Below are positions 22,879-32,913 of a stretch of 64,000 bases of DNA, one piece after another. The notes under the pieces were generated by a model. The model was not told where the DNA came from and ran no database searches. It worked only from the letters and a program-made list of their open reading frames with translations. The translations under genes and the position numbers were made by a program. Position 1 is the stretch's first letter, and each line of letters begins with the position of its first letter. The DNA comes from Isoetes taiwanensis (taxonomy: Eukaryota; Streptophyta; Lycopodiopsida; Isoetales; Isoetaceae), in contig JAJEKV010000014.1 of assembly GCA_021234155.1 (NCBI GenBank), forward strand, positions 6,527,563 through 6,591,562, given 5' to 3'.

Positions 22879-23793
22879 TCAAATGCAATCATAATGCCTT
22901 TGTTGAAGCAATTCTATGCAACTAAGTTTCTCCTTTGCTTGTTGAATTGAAATTTTATCTTTTGCAATGTCTCTAGTTGCTTCCTGCAAAGCAATTTCCA
23001 GCTTAGCAGAGTGATGTTCCTTCCCTATTCTACTCATAACCAAGTCTTCCAACTTGTACTTCAACAAACCATAGCTAACTTGATTTCCAGCAGTATCGCT
23101 GGCCAATTTGTCGAATTCCAATTTTGTTTCATCTACTTTTTGGGAAATCTGCTGTAAATCTTCTTCAAACATATCCTTTCTACCCCTAATCCAGCTGATC
23201 AACTTCGATGCGTCCCTCCTCCTTGCTTCCAATGCTTCTACATCATTCAATAGGTTAATTTTTCCCTCTAAACCATGCTTAATTAAATGGTTTATTATGT
23301 CAAGATCAAATTTAGAATAACCCAAAGCCCTAACATTATGGTGCAATAACACCTCTTGCTTGATGTTTGAGGATTTACTTATTGTAGGTTCCTATGTAAT
23401 CTCTGAAGTTTTGGCAAGATCCTTGGCAGTCTTAGCCATATCAACCCAATCAACAAGGCATTCCTTCAAGTGAAGAGCGAATGCCCGAGCAAAATATATA
23501 GAAATATAATGGTTTGTAACATGTTTCTTGCCATAAACTAATGCATAGTATTTGAAAAATTCTTCTCTCCATGCATTCGGGACTCTGCCTTCCTTGAATC
23601 CTCTTCTTTTTTTTGGAGTTGCACCCCATATCTCGTTCATAATCTCCTCTAGTCCGGATATATGGGTCTCGACATGTTTTTCACAAAAGTCTTTTGCTTG
23701 GATCTCTTTGGAACTCGAAAGTTTTCTCTTTGCAAGTAAAATTCCAGTGCCTTGTACTAGTTTCTTGGTTCGGTTGTGGTGAACAGCAAGCAT
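22879..23793 (-). pseudogene. coiled-coil protein reading frame with one internal TAG
   Basis: A single minus-strand frame starts at ATG 23793 and runs to a TGA-type end near 22879, about 305 codons, broken only by one TAG at 23392-23394. The first part (134 codons) contains ISGLEEIMNEIWGATPKKRR and NAWREEFFKYYALVYGKKHV. The second part is strongly helical: ALEARRRDASKLISWIRGRK, DLQQISQKVDETKLEFDKLA and ATRDIAKDKISIQQAKEKL, typical of a coiled coil. I do not recognise the family. The long open frame with one stop suggests a young pseudogene, an uncalled intron or a sequencing error; a transposon-related gene is possible. No clear introns were found. Confidence 0.5.
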
Positions 23794-23817
23794 TGGATTG
23801 GGGGATGGATTTTGGAG

Positions 23818-24958
23818 CCATAGCTAGATCAAGAATTGGTGATCGAATGGAATCAAAGAAGATAGGGGTGGGATAGCAAATGCGAGGCAAGCATTTGGTG
23901 GGAAAAATTTTTAAAATCCAAAAGTGGTGCGGTTGCAGAGTGGTGAATAGCCTTAATGATTACAATTACCGACGATTCATGATTATAAGACTCTAGAAAT
24001 TGTGCTTTGGGTACATATGTACCTGTATAAAAAGGGCTACATTTCTGGACACCCTTTCATGCTTTTACCCAACTTTACGATATTTTTCTATAGGTTTTTT
24101 AAAACCACCATTCAACGTTTAAAAGCATGCATTTGAGTCCATTAAACAGTTAGATTCAAGATCTCTATCCATTTCAAATTAGAGGGCAGGCTAGGAATTC
24201 AAAACCAAACTCTCCAGCATACAACATTTAAAAGCATGCATTTGAAGCCATTACATATAGTTAAATTCAAGATCTCCATCCATTTGATGCTCTTCAAGTC
24301 AAAGGGCAAGCCAATAATTCATGTCTGCCAAGCTCTCGAACAGACATGAATAGCTTTTGGAGATAGACTAGCCTACAACCTGCAACAACAGAACATGTTA
24401 ACAGATATGCTTGGCTCCTTACGTAAGGAATTGCAGGCTTGTAAAATTTTACTTTTGTTTACTTTAAGTTGCATGTCTTTGAATGATGTGCATATTAATG
24501 CATAATATAACTGCTAGATAATGCACATACCTTATATTCTCTCACATACCCCTACAATATGAATAATGGCCAAAGCTTACAGAGAAAAGTTGACACTCCT
24601 CTACATGTTTATGAGTGGTCAATATATAGATTGAGAAGTGTTCAAAACAATAAATATACCTGCAGTTGTCTAGTTCTCCATCTTATAGCATAAGGATAGA
24701 ATAAGGAACTGATCATAGGAGAATAACTTGCTATGACAATAAGAAGTTCAGAGAGAGAGATTATGTGAAGAAGAAAAAAATGCCAATAAATAAAGTTCTT
24801 TAGTACAAAGACATTGCATCTTAGCATACAATCATTCTTGATTTGTTATGCTTCCTATCCTTAGCCAAATCACAAGTAATAGAAAAGGATTTTCATTTGA
24901 TTCTAGAAATTTCTAAATTGCAATTCTTTTCAAGGACCATTTCGAAATATCAATTATA
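23818..24958. other. no supported gene
   Basis: AT-rich. A short motif (AAAAGCATGCATTTGA-TCCATTA followed by CAAGATCTC-ATCCATTT) occurs twice, at about 24119 and 24230, marking a small duplication. Nothing else recognised. Confidence 0.4.
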
Positions 24959-25012
24959 TAAGAAACAGTGCCAATTGCAGCAATGGGTAGCGCTGATTGA
25001 CACTGTTTCTTA
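24959..25012. repeat. short inverted repeat, small-RNA-precursor-like
   Basis: TAAGAAACAGTGCCAAT (24959-24975) pairs with ATTGACACTGTTTCTTA (24996-25012) with one mismatch, leaving a 20-base loop. A third partial copy, AAGAAACAGTGCCAATCAATTT, follows at about 25025. Confidence 0.5.
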
Positions 25013-26033
25013 AATAATGCCAAAAGAAACAGTGCCAATCAATTTAGGCTGCTTAACACCATAATGGCTAAGATCAAGAGGCATAAAGATAAACAAAAGT
25101 TTGTCATAGACACGAAGAGAAGCTAGCATCGTGCATTATTGTATGTCCATGCTATATGTAAATCATACATGTGAAGCCTTTCAATCTTGGATATGCTTGA
25201 AGATAAAGTACCGCCAATGTTGCAGCAAAAGACAAGCTTTTTGAGATCAGGGAGATCATATAAAACTATAATAGGTTGTCCATGACCTTGCCTGCTATCC
25301 AATAGCTGCCTTAAAATATGAAAACTAAGAATAACAAAGGGTTACTTAAAGAACAACTAAAAATACGATTTAGGCATTTAAGAAGCTCAATTTTGTGGAG
25401 AAGCTTACCATCATCTTTAGGATCTTCTAGAATGTTGATAAGTTCGCGGCAAGAAAAACATCTAGAGTTGGTCGGATATCTTCATGAGATGCAAAAAGTA
25501 CATCCTCATGAATCTGCCAACACAGATCTGCCTTTCACTGCAACTCTAGAAGTATCAAGATTGTTTCTACAATTCAATAAAGCAAAGGCCTCCTGATATC
25601 ATGAATAATGATTACGTGCAAGGTAAAAAGAGAAGTATGGGCAACTGATATTTCTATTTTTACCTGCAATGCGGCCATAAATCAAAGGTCATGCTTGACG
25701 CTGCCGTAGGCGACAATAGCTTCATCGCCCTGTCATTCATTTGATAAAGAGGAAAATAGATTACGAAAACCTTGAAGACCCATAATCGAACAGCATATGT
25801 GGTGCCCAAAGAGGAGGATTGCTGCAAAACAAAATGGATCGAATGGTTAAAGAAATTAAAAGATGTGCTTAATGTACCCGATTACCTTGAGGGTGCCGAC
25901 GCCATAGCTCGCCACTTTGATTTTGGGGCGGCAGAAAAGGGCCATGTGCTGCCCTTTTCGTTCGTGCTTTGGCTATGGCAGACAACTGATTTGCTCGGAT
26001 TTGATGGGGCCATGGACTGGATCCTGACCGTCC
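25013..26033. other. no supported gene
   Basis: An open stretch at 25772-26030 reads through into the gypsy 5' LTR and has no recognisable family. The last about 35 bp (GATCCTGACCGTCCGATTG) match the sequence beyond the 3' LTR and are the broken target site. Confidence 0.35.
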
Positions 26034-26038
26034 GATTG

Positions 26039-27613
26039 TGTGACGTTCCAGCACAGTATACGGTCCTAGAACGTATACTGTACTGCCTCGTCACGCGTAC
26101 ACGCCACTCCGACCGACGTGTACGCCGACGGATAGCCAGGTAAGTAGCCCTAGGGGCAACTTGCTAGGAATGTTCACATGTTATTAATGTGCACATATGC
26201 ACATTAATGCGGGCACACTTTTCCATGTAGACACTTTTTGCCACCTTGCCATTAATGGCAAGTGGGCCCTTTCCAATTATCCCACATGCCAAAAAGGGAT
26301 AATTGGAAACCCTAGCCCTAAACCCATGTCTATTTAGGGTAGGAAAACCCTAACTTGCTAGTTTTTCGTCCTTAGGGTTTTAGAGCCCTGTTTTGGCTGC
26401 CCCAGGAGCCAAACCGCATCCCGAATCTTTGCCCAAGCGAATGCGCCATCGGTTTCCCTCGAATTGATCATTTCAACCAGGATGGTTGAACTTCAGTCGA
26501 GGAGCCACTTTCGGGGGATCAGAGTTTGGTCAATTTAATAGCTTAAACCGCCTTCTAGTCATAGAACCCGGTAAGTTTAGACTATTAAATTGCCCATAGT
26601 AGCTATCTAGATCTTAGATCTCGGACACTAACTAAAGAACCTAACTCTATGATCTAGATTAGATCTAGTTCTTTAGTTCTTCGGTGATGTATATGGATGA
26701 TGTATCTTTGTGAACTCCTTGTATTGGGAAGGGGGGTAGAGGCCCTAAGGCTTGTAGTTGATGCTCCTAGAGTAGCCTCTCTAGCACACCGGTAGATTCG
26801 GCCTGTGGCACAAGAACCACACACCTCGGTTGTGGGTGAAGGGGCCAGACTGGCTTAGAAAGAGGTTCGTGTTCTGACTCTTGAACGATCCCTATGGTGT
26901 GTTAGTGCTACCAGGGATCATTGTGACTAGGTCTAATGCCTTGCCACTAAGTGCGGGCAAGGCATGGGCTCGACACCCGTGGGGTGGGGTTCACCTTCCA
27001 ATGGGTTCAAGTCGAAATCGGCAAAGGGCCCTCTAGTCACCTTGAGTCAGCATGTAGACCTTTGGAGGGAGTGATCCCTACCTGCCCCATCGGAACTGGG
27101 GAGATGAAACCCAGGAATAGCCCTTTTGGCTATGCATCCCGTGGGCTACGATCAGTCCCAACACTTTTCACCTACTCTTACCGCAAAGTGTGCACGGGGA
27201 GGGGCGGATGGAGTGGACAACCCTATGCCATGTTCATATGCCAGCCAAAGCCATTGCCATGAATTACATGCGCAATGAACTCACGGAGACCCAAGCCGTC
27301 AGTCATCCCCTTGAGTCTGAGCCCTGGGTAAAGCTTCCCATATGTATTGTGCTCACCTTGTTATGCAGATGTGATGGACCACCCTTGGAGGTGGTTATTT
27401 GCTTATGTTATATACTGACATGTATGTTTACGCTTCCGCAGCTAGGTTGGCCCTGAGGGAGACAGGGTAGAATGACACCTTCACTCTTCCCACTGGGACT
27501 CGTTACGGGTGCAGTGATGTGTGGAGGGCCCTATATCAGTGTGGAGCTGGTATGGGGGGAGAACTCCTGTTTGTATACGGTGAGGGCACCGTATACGAGT
27601 AGGGGACGTCAGA
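26039..27613 (+). repeat. 5' LTR of the chromovirus (1575 bp)
   Basis: It matches the 3' LTR (37670-39232) almost end to end. Long stretches are identical, while the differences are clumped, mainly at about 26403-26575, 26785-26850 and 27130-27195. The end ACGTCAGA differs from the 3' LTR's ACGTCACA by one base. The LTR's open frames (for example 26951-27262) are not genes. Confidence 0.93.
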
Positions 27614-27614
27614 G

Positions 27615-27626
27615 TGGTATCAGAGC
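27615..27626 (+). promoter_or_regulatory. primer binding site, initiator tRNA-Met
   Basis: TGGTATCAGAGC, one base after the 5' LTR, is the reverse complement of the plant initiator tRNA-Met 3' end and primes minus-strand synthesis. Confidence 0.9.
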
Positions 27627-27814
27627 AATGTTCTTGGAGACCAAGAGCAAAGCACTGGCCATGTTCCAGTAGTACTGACTTGATAGGATCCTCAAGCCTC
27701 GAAAAGTGGGAAAATTTTTCTCATTTTTGTAGTTATGCTAAGCTAGTAACAATTAAGCGAATTGGAATTTGGTAAGATTAAAAAGAATAAGCCCAAAATT
27801 TTCCAAGTGAGATG

Positions 27815-27881
27815 GTCTCACAGCTCGCGCCTGGTCGCAGAACTAAAATTTAGTTTTTGAGCGAGGCGCAAGCTGTGAGAC
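27815..27881. repeat. cargo hairpin repeat 1
   Basis: Dyad of about 67 bp: GTCTCACAGCTCGCGCCTGG at the left, AGGCGCAAGCTGTGAGAC at the right, with an inner AACTAAAATTTAGTTTT palindrome. It would form a long stem on either strand. It is one of four related dyads flanking the cargo frames. Confidence 0.85.
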
Positions 27882-28011
27882 ATCGAGCCAAAAACACCAA
27901 AACATGATGAATTTGAGAAAAGTAATGTGGTAAGGCTAGTTCTAAGGCAGGAATTAATTAGAATAGCATGTTTTAATTACCTAAATAACCTAGAAATGTA
28001 CGAGATCTCAC

Positions 28012-28072
28012 AGCATTTCGGCGCCGGTCCAGAACTAAATATTAGTTTTGGAGCGAGGCATGTTTTTGAGAC
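28012..28072. repeat. cargo hairpin repeat 2 (degenerate)
   Basis: GAGATCTCACAGC...GCGCCGGTCCAGAACTAAA and TTAGTTTTGGAGCGAGGC...GAGACC keep the layout of repeat 1, but the outer stem has decayed. Confidence 0.7.
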
Positions 28073-28177
28073 CATTAGGTAGAGAAAGTCTGAAATAAGT
28101 GTAGATTTTAATTAAATAGGTGCCTTGGCATGATAAATTGAGCAACTTCGAACTTTGACCTAAAAAATTTTCCAAGC

Positions 28178-28187
28178 TATAAATAGA
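28178..28187 (+). promoter_or_regulatory. TATA-box-like motif before the histone-like frame
   Basis: TATAAATAGA lies 109 bp before the ATG at 28287. The 5' leader after it (CCCTCATTTTTCTC, CACCCTAGAAATCCGCTC) resembles the leader before the second cargo frame, where TATAAATAGA is 121 bp before its ATG. This suggests each cargo gene has its own promoter. Confidence 0.6.
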
Positions 28188-28286
28188 TGTAAACCCCCTC
28201 ATTTTTCTCGTCCCACCCTAGAAATCCGCTCTTCCCCACTTAGGCGATCTTTGGGCGCTTTTACCCGATTGACGATCCGTAAAAGC

Positions 28287-29560
28287 ATGGCCCGAACCAA
28301 ACAGACCGCCCAGAAGCGCCGCCAGCGAAAACCACCACCAGCGCCCGCGGAGGCTGAGATCATTCGACAGATGCTTCATGAGAGGCTCGCGAAAAAGGGG
28401 TCGCTCGCCGGACGACGAAGAGCGAGACACGCCCGATCCGATCGACGTCTTCAACCAAACAGTGGAACAGATTTAGGCAACATCACCAACCTCCATGGAC
28501 GAGGAGACAAGGGAGGTATATGAGGAAATAGAGCGGGAGATCCGGGGACAGAAAGAGCGTAAGACCATTCTGGCGCAGCCCGAGAGATCCTCGAAAGAAG
28601 AAGAGGTGTGACAGTCCGGAGCCGCCAGAGAAGCGGACCTTAGAAGGTTCATTAGGAAATATGAACGTCGGGAGAAGAGGAAGGAAGACAAAAAGAGGAA
28701 AAGGGAGGAAGAGGAACAGAAAGCAGCAGAAGAGAAAAAGAAGGCGAAGGGGAAGTTCGTGGATAGCACAAGGAAGCTGAAGGACTGCCCGCCGAGGAAG
28801 AGGCCTAACCCCAAGATCGTCATCAAGGAGCGGCAAGCCGACGAACCTCCGAACTCCTCCGACGACTCTTCCGATGGGGACTTCAACCCTAATGCTGCGC
28901 AGTGGAAGCTCTTCTAAGCACCGGACGACGAGCGTAGTGCCCGACCCAGCCAAGACTGAAAGCAACCCCAAGACCAAGTGCGTAAACCCCCGAAAATACC
29001 GGCATGGGATAGAAAGAAGCAGCCCTAACCTGCCTGTGGAAGCTTACGCCACCCCATTGGGTAAAGATATACGAAAGAAAGATGAGGGAGCACGAGGCTT
29101 ATATGAAGAAATGGGAAGCCTACAGCAAGTACTATAAAGAAAACAGGGTCAGGATCATCGAGGGAGGGCGGCCGACAAAGCAGCAGACCTTGAAGCCGCC
29201 ACCACCGAAGCCCAAGGTCCCCAAGCCACCACCCAAGAAGAAGGTAGACAGAAGGAGGTGGAGAGGAGAGCTACGAGGGAGATTAGGCACTTCCAAATAA
29301 GCAGCTATGGACTTCTAATCCCCCGCGCCCCTTTTGCTCTGTTAGTCACGAGAAGTCACGCAGCCTACAGATGACGGACTTCGAGGTCCGCGGACGAGGC
29401 GCTGCTAGCAATGCAAGAAGCGGCCGAGGCAAAGATAGTGCAACATTTTGAAGATTCAACACTGCACACTGTCCACGCCAAGCGGGTAACCCTAATGCGA
29501 CAAGACATGAGTCTTGCGACCCGCATAAAGGGAGAGAACGCCTTAGAACGTTTTTTGTAA
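28287..29560 (+). pseudogene. histone H3/CENH3-like cargo gene of the retrotransposon
   Basis: The ATG at 28287 begins MARTKQTAQKRRQRKPPP: the first eight residues equal those of histone H3, and the lysine corresponding to H3 K9 is kept. The middle is a long lysine/arginine/glutamate-rich linker (for example KRKREEEEQKAAEEKKKAKG and a proline-lysine tract near 29195-29240), absent from normal H3. The end, about 29270-29560, is an H3-type histone fold. It contains TREIRHFQISSYGLLIPRAP, a REVTQ block after [24 protein letters not shown] (H3: ALQEAAEAYLVGLFEDTNL) and [20 protein letters not shown], then stop. EIRHFQ, LLIP and VTLMR-D are closer to plant CENH3 than to H3. The copy is broken by frameshifts at about 28400, 28900-29080, 29250 and 29345-29390 and by stops. 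Homology of the two ends is seen; a chromatin role is inferred. Confidence 0.85.
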
Positions 29561-29691
29561 ATAATTGAAAATTTTGTATTATAGAGCAATTTTGTGTACT
29601 TAATTGCATAAACTTGATTAATTAGAGCAAGTTAATAAGTTTTAGCTTTTATTGCAGCGAAATAGGACAATTGCGGGCCGAAACACGTGAT

Positions 29692-29758
29692 GTCTCACAG
29701 CTCGCGCCTGGTCGCAAAACTAAATTTTAGTTTTGAAGCGAGGCGCAAGCTGTGAGAC
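29692..29758. repeat. cargo hairpin repeat 3
   Basis: GTCTCACAGCTCGCGCCTGG and GGCGCAAGCTGTGAGAC pair around AACTAAATTTTAGTTTT. It is almost identical to repeat 1 and lies just after the histone-like frame. Confidence 0.85.
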
Positions 29759-29889
29759 CTCGCCCAAACTTGACCAAAGCAACTCCAAGTCGACTAAATA
29801 AGGGGTCAATTTCCCCAATTGATGAGCCCATCATCCTTACACCATTAGTTTACCCAAATTAGACACCTTTTGATCGAAATGAGAGTGAT

Positions 29890-29956
29890 GTCTCACAGCT
29901 CGCGCCTGGTCAAAGAACTAAAAGTTAGTTTTGGAGCGAGGCGCAAGCTGTGAGAC
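29890..29956. repeat. cargo hairpin repeat 4
   Basis: Same 67-bp dyad as repeats 1 and 3, with CAAAG replacing CGCAG in the inner left arm. It lies between the histone-like cassette and the second cassette. Confidence 0.85.
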
Positions 29957-30145
29957 CTCTTACCATTTCTTTACCAGAACGTGTCCAAATCATCTTCAAC
30001 CTGTTGGATAGTATCCTTGAGGTAATTTAGCCTGTTCAAACATCTCATTTAGTCTTCAAATTGCCATTTTTACCTTAGATAGACTAGAATTACCCAACCC
30101 CAGGAATTTCCCAAGTCACCCAAAAATTAGGGTTTTCCCCTTTTC

Positions 30146-30155
30146 TATAAATAGA
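30146..30155 (+). promoter_or_regulatory. TATA-box-like motif before the second cargo frame
   Basis: TATAAATAGA lies 121 bp before the ATG at 30267. Its downstream leader (CACCCTACAAATCCGCTC) matches the leader of the histone-like frame. Confidence 0.6.
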
Positions 30156-30266
30156 CCCCTCATTTCTCAGATAGCACCCTACAAATCCGCTCCTGCCCTT
30201 CTAGCCGATTTCTCAACTCCCTGAGGCGCTCTTGCAACCGTTGTTACCCTCTCCTGCAATTAGCCA

Positions 30267-31823
30267 ATGGCAACCTCGACTTTTCGCGGATGGTGCGGTA
30301 CAAATAATCATGTTTCTTGAGGCGACGTCGACCAAATCTTCCATATCTTCAGGAAGGAGGTAGATGTCCAGGCAACCTTGCACGCAACCCCAGCTTACAG
30401 TAGAGTCTTGTCTGAGTTCCAAGCTAGGGTAGAACCAGCGCTAGTACAGCTCCCCCCTTGTGTAGGCTACTTTGTTCCTAGACAGTCCCTGCAAGCAGCA
30501 TTAGACGACGTCCCGAACATCGCCAAATACCTAACAAACAAAGCGCAAATAAGACACTGAAACCAATGGTCCTAACCGGCCAATAGGACCAAGTATTTCT
30601 CTTTCAACACTGCCTTGGCAATCTTTCTCACCCACCGTGCCGAGAACACCGTGGGGGAAACCTCCATTCCCCCCATGGACGTAGACCCATTAGCCATAGC
30701 AGCAGAACAACGGCTCCTCACACAGTATGAACGGGGAGCGAGGAAGGGAAGGAAGAAGACTTCGGATGAACAGAATCGAAGAAGAGGAAGACTATGTCGA
30801 AGCTTCGACCAGCCGGAGGAGGAGGCGACAAAGCGAGCAGAGTGGCAAGACTTCGAAAGAAGCCGGCAAACTCTCAGAGTCACGCCACCCCTTGGGTTAG
30901 GCATCACAAGCCTAGCTCCCATTATTGTCGAAGGCGAGGAGTTTCTGCTCCTAAGCGACATCCAAAACCTCCCGGAGTGCAGGGAAAGGGAGTACAGACC
31001 TGAAGAGTTGCTGCACCAACTCCGAAGAACGGACCTGGACGACTTCATCATCCGAGGAGCATCTGACTTCCCACTCCAAGTAAGAGAAGCCGACACTTAC
31101 ACGGGAGAGTCGACCTCCGACATCCAAGCCTACAGCAGCATCAGGCAGATTATGGAGGCGGACCAGGCAGCAAATCAACTACCGACGGAGGAAGAGTTCC
31201 TTGCCCTACAGGAACAGATGGGGATCCGTTATGCGACCTCGAACATCCTAACGGCAAGCTCTTCAGCAACACCTCCCCCGGAGAGAAGAGGCGAATTCGA
31301 CCTAAGGAGGGCTTCAGCAACAGTCAGAGACTACAGGGAGCTCACCACGGTGGAGGTTGATGACTTTGCGCGCATTACGAGGCTGATACCGAAAGTGGCC
31401 GAGGACCCGTCCCGCAACGACAGGTCATTGCGTTATTACCTCTCCCTGCTGATGGATGGTAGATTAGCGGTAATTCACCGCAAGTTCACCCCTAGAGGCG
31501 AGGAAGGAGTATCGATGCTGATTGCACTCTCAGGATTCGGCCGGCATGCGCGGTTGCCCCTCAACACCGAGTATGCCATTCTGGTGAAGAGAGCAAGCTT
31601 TTCGACGCGTCTTCGACTTCGCCATACCTTACAAAGCGGCCAGCAAGATCTGGCGATGACAAAGGCTTTTATACCTCCGAATCAGCGAATAGAAGACTTG
31701 GCGAGAGCTTTACAGGGGGGATCTTCAGCCAATGTCCTTAGGAACTTGGGCCATTCAGTGGGAACAGCCCAAGTGAAAAAGTTCCTAGAGGATAACCCAT
31801 CTTACCGGCGGCAGCAAGAATGA
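30267..31823 (+). pseudogene. orphan cargo gene of the retrotransposon, about 518 codons
   Basis: One frame runs from MATSTFRGW at 30267 to TGA at 31823, interrupted only by three stops near its start (30318, 30558, 30573); the last 402 codons are open. The product is soluble and charged. Recognisable blocks are MDVDPLAIAAEQRLLTQYER, a basic stretch GARKGRKKTSDEQNRRRGR, VRDYRELTTVEVDDFARI, LRYYLSLLMDGRLAVIHRKF and TPRGEEGVSMLIAL. I know no family for it. A relative occurs at 54494-54860 beside a related LTR, so the gene appears to belong to this retrotransposon family rather than being a chance passenger. A structural or chromatin role is speculation. Confidence 0.65.
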
Positions 31824-31986
31824 TTAGCAGTAGTTGTAATTTTGTATTAGCATAATATAAAATATGAATAGAATTTCGTTTGCTCTATAAATGTTTTGTT
31901 GATGTATCTTGTGTCCCCAACCACGCCAATAAACATAAAGAATGCAAGAAAACAAGGAAAACTAACCATATAGCTATGAACCACTT

Positions 31987-32913
31987 GTGTATGCAGCTAG
32001 AAGCCTAAACGCAGGAGAACGTCAACTGCGAGAACTTATGGAAGAACAGAGTCCGCCTAGGCCACGCCCGGCAAGGAACCTGCTTGAAGAATTTGGACAA
32101 ATGACCCTAGAAGAAGAAATATCGCAAATGAGGACGGACCTTGAGCAGATAAAGGCTTTGCTAGCCGCACAAGCAGGAGCAGGTTCGGGGGGTAACGCTC
32201 AACTGCCGCAAGCATCAGCTCGGAGAATAGGAAGAGACAAGAAGAGGGGCAAGAGAGGAAGGTCCCCCAGTTCGGACTCCTCCGACTCAAGCCCAGATTC
32301 AGACTCCGATTCCGAGGAAGAAGAAGAGCAGAACCAAGACCGAACAGATGGAAGGCAGAGGAACACTCAGGACGGACGACAAAGGGACACAAGAACCTCT
32401 GACTACCAGAAGAAAGTGGACTCTGCATTGGGAAATGTTTGGAAGGCCAGGAAGCTCGAGCAATTCTCAGGCGAGAATAGGTCAGGCATGGAGGCGGAAG
32501 CTTGGCTTGACGAGATGAGTGAATATGGCAACGCTTATGGTATGAAGGATAAGGATAAAGGCGGTGGTAGCAACGCAAACCCGAAAGGAGCAAAGACGAT
32601 TTGGTGGAAGGGTTATGCCAAAGCTCATGGCTTAAGCAGGATGCTTGCGTGTTCGTGAAGTTTGCTAAAGCCTTCAAAGCGCCATTACGCCCAAGAGAGC
32701 ACAAGTCCAAAGATGATGCAAAGAAGCTCTACGGTGTTGCGCTAAAGGCAACAAGTCAAGTCAGAAAATATACGAGGAGTTCATGAGGCCGAGGTCAGAT
32801 GTGCAAAGTTAGGTGAGAAGCATGCAGTAGAAAGCTACATTGAAGGTCTGAATGAGGAGATCCGCAAGCTTGTAAGGAGAACAGTATCAGAAGCGGAGTC
32901 CAAGGCAATAAGC
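31987..32913 (+). pseudogene. gag N-terminal part, frameshifted
   Basis: The frame open to 32658 has LRELMEEQSPPRPRPARNLL, a predicted coiled coil (MTLEEEISQMRTDLEQIKAL), a basic-acidic serine tract (GRSPSSDSSDSSPDSDSDSE) and KLEQFSGENRSGMEAEAWLD, which begins the retrotransposon gag domain. The gag domain then continues in other frames (LRPREHKSKDDAKKLYGV at about 32680-32740; EACSRKLH-type residues after a stop), so several small indels interrupt it. The apparent start at 31987 is not ATG; an ATG in frame occurs at 32038. Confidence 0.7.

Noticed and set aside
26951-27672. Open frames in the 5' LTR (and their copies in the 3' LTR)
   Set aside because: They lie wholly inside the LTRs and differ between the two copies by frame-changing indels, so they are not conserved.
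30267-31823. Orphan cargo frame considered as a second histone or a gag
   Set aside because: No histone-fold motifs and no CCHC knuckle; a separate gag follows at about 31.99 kb.
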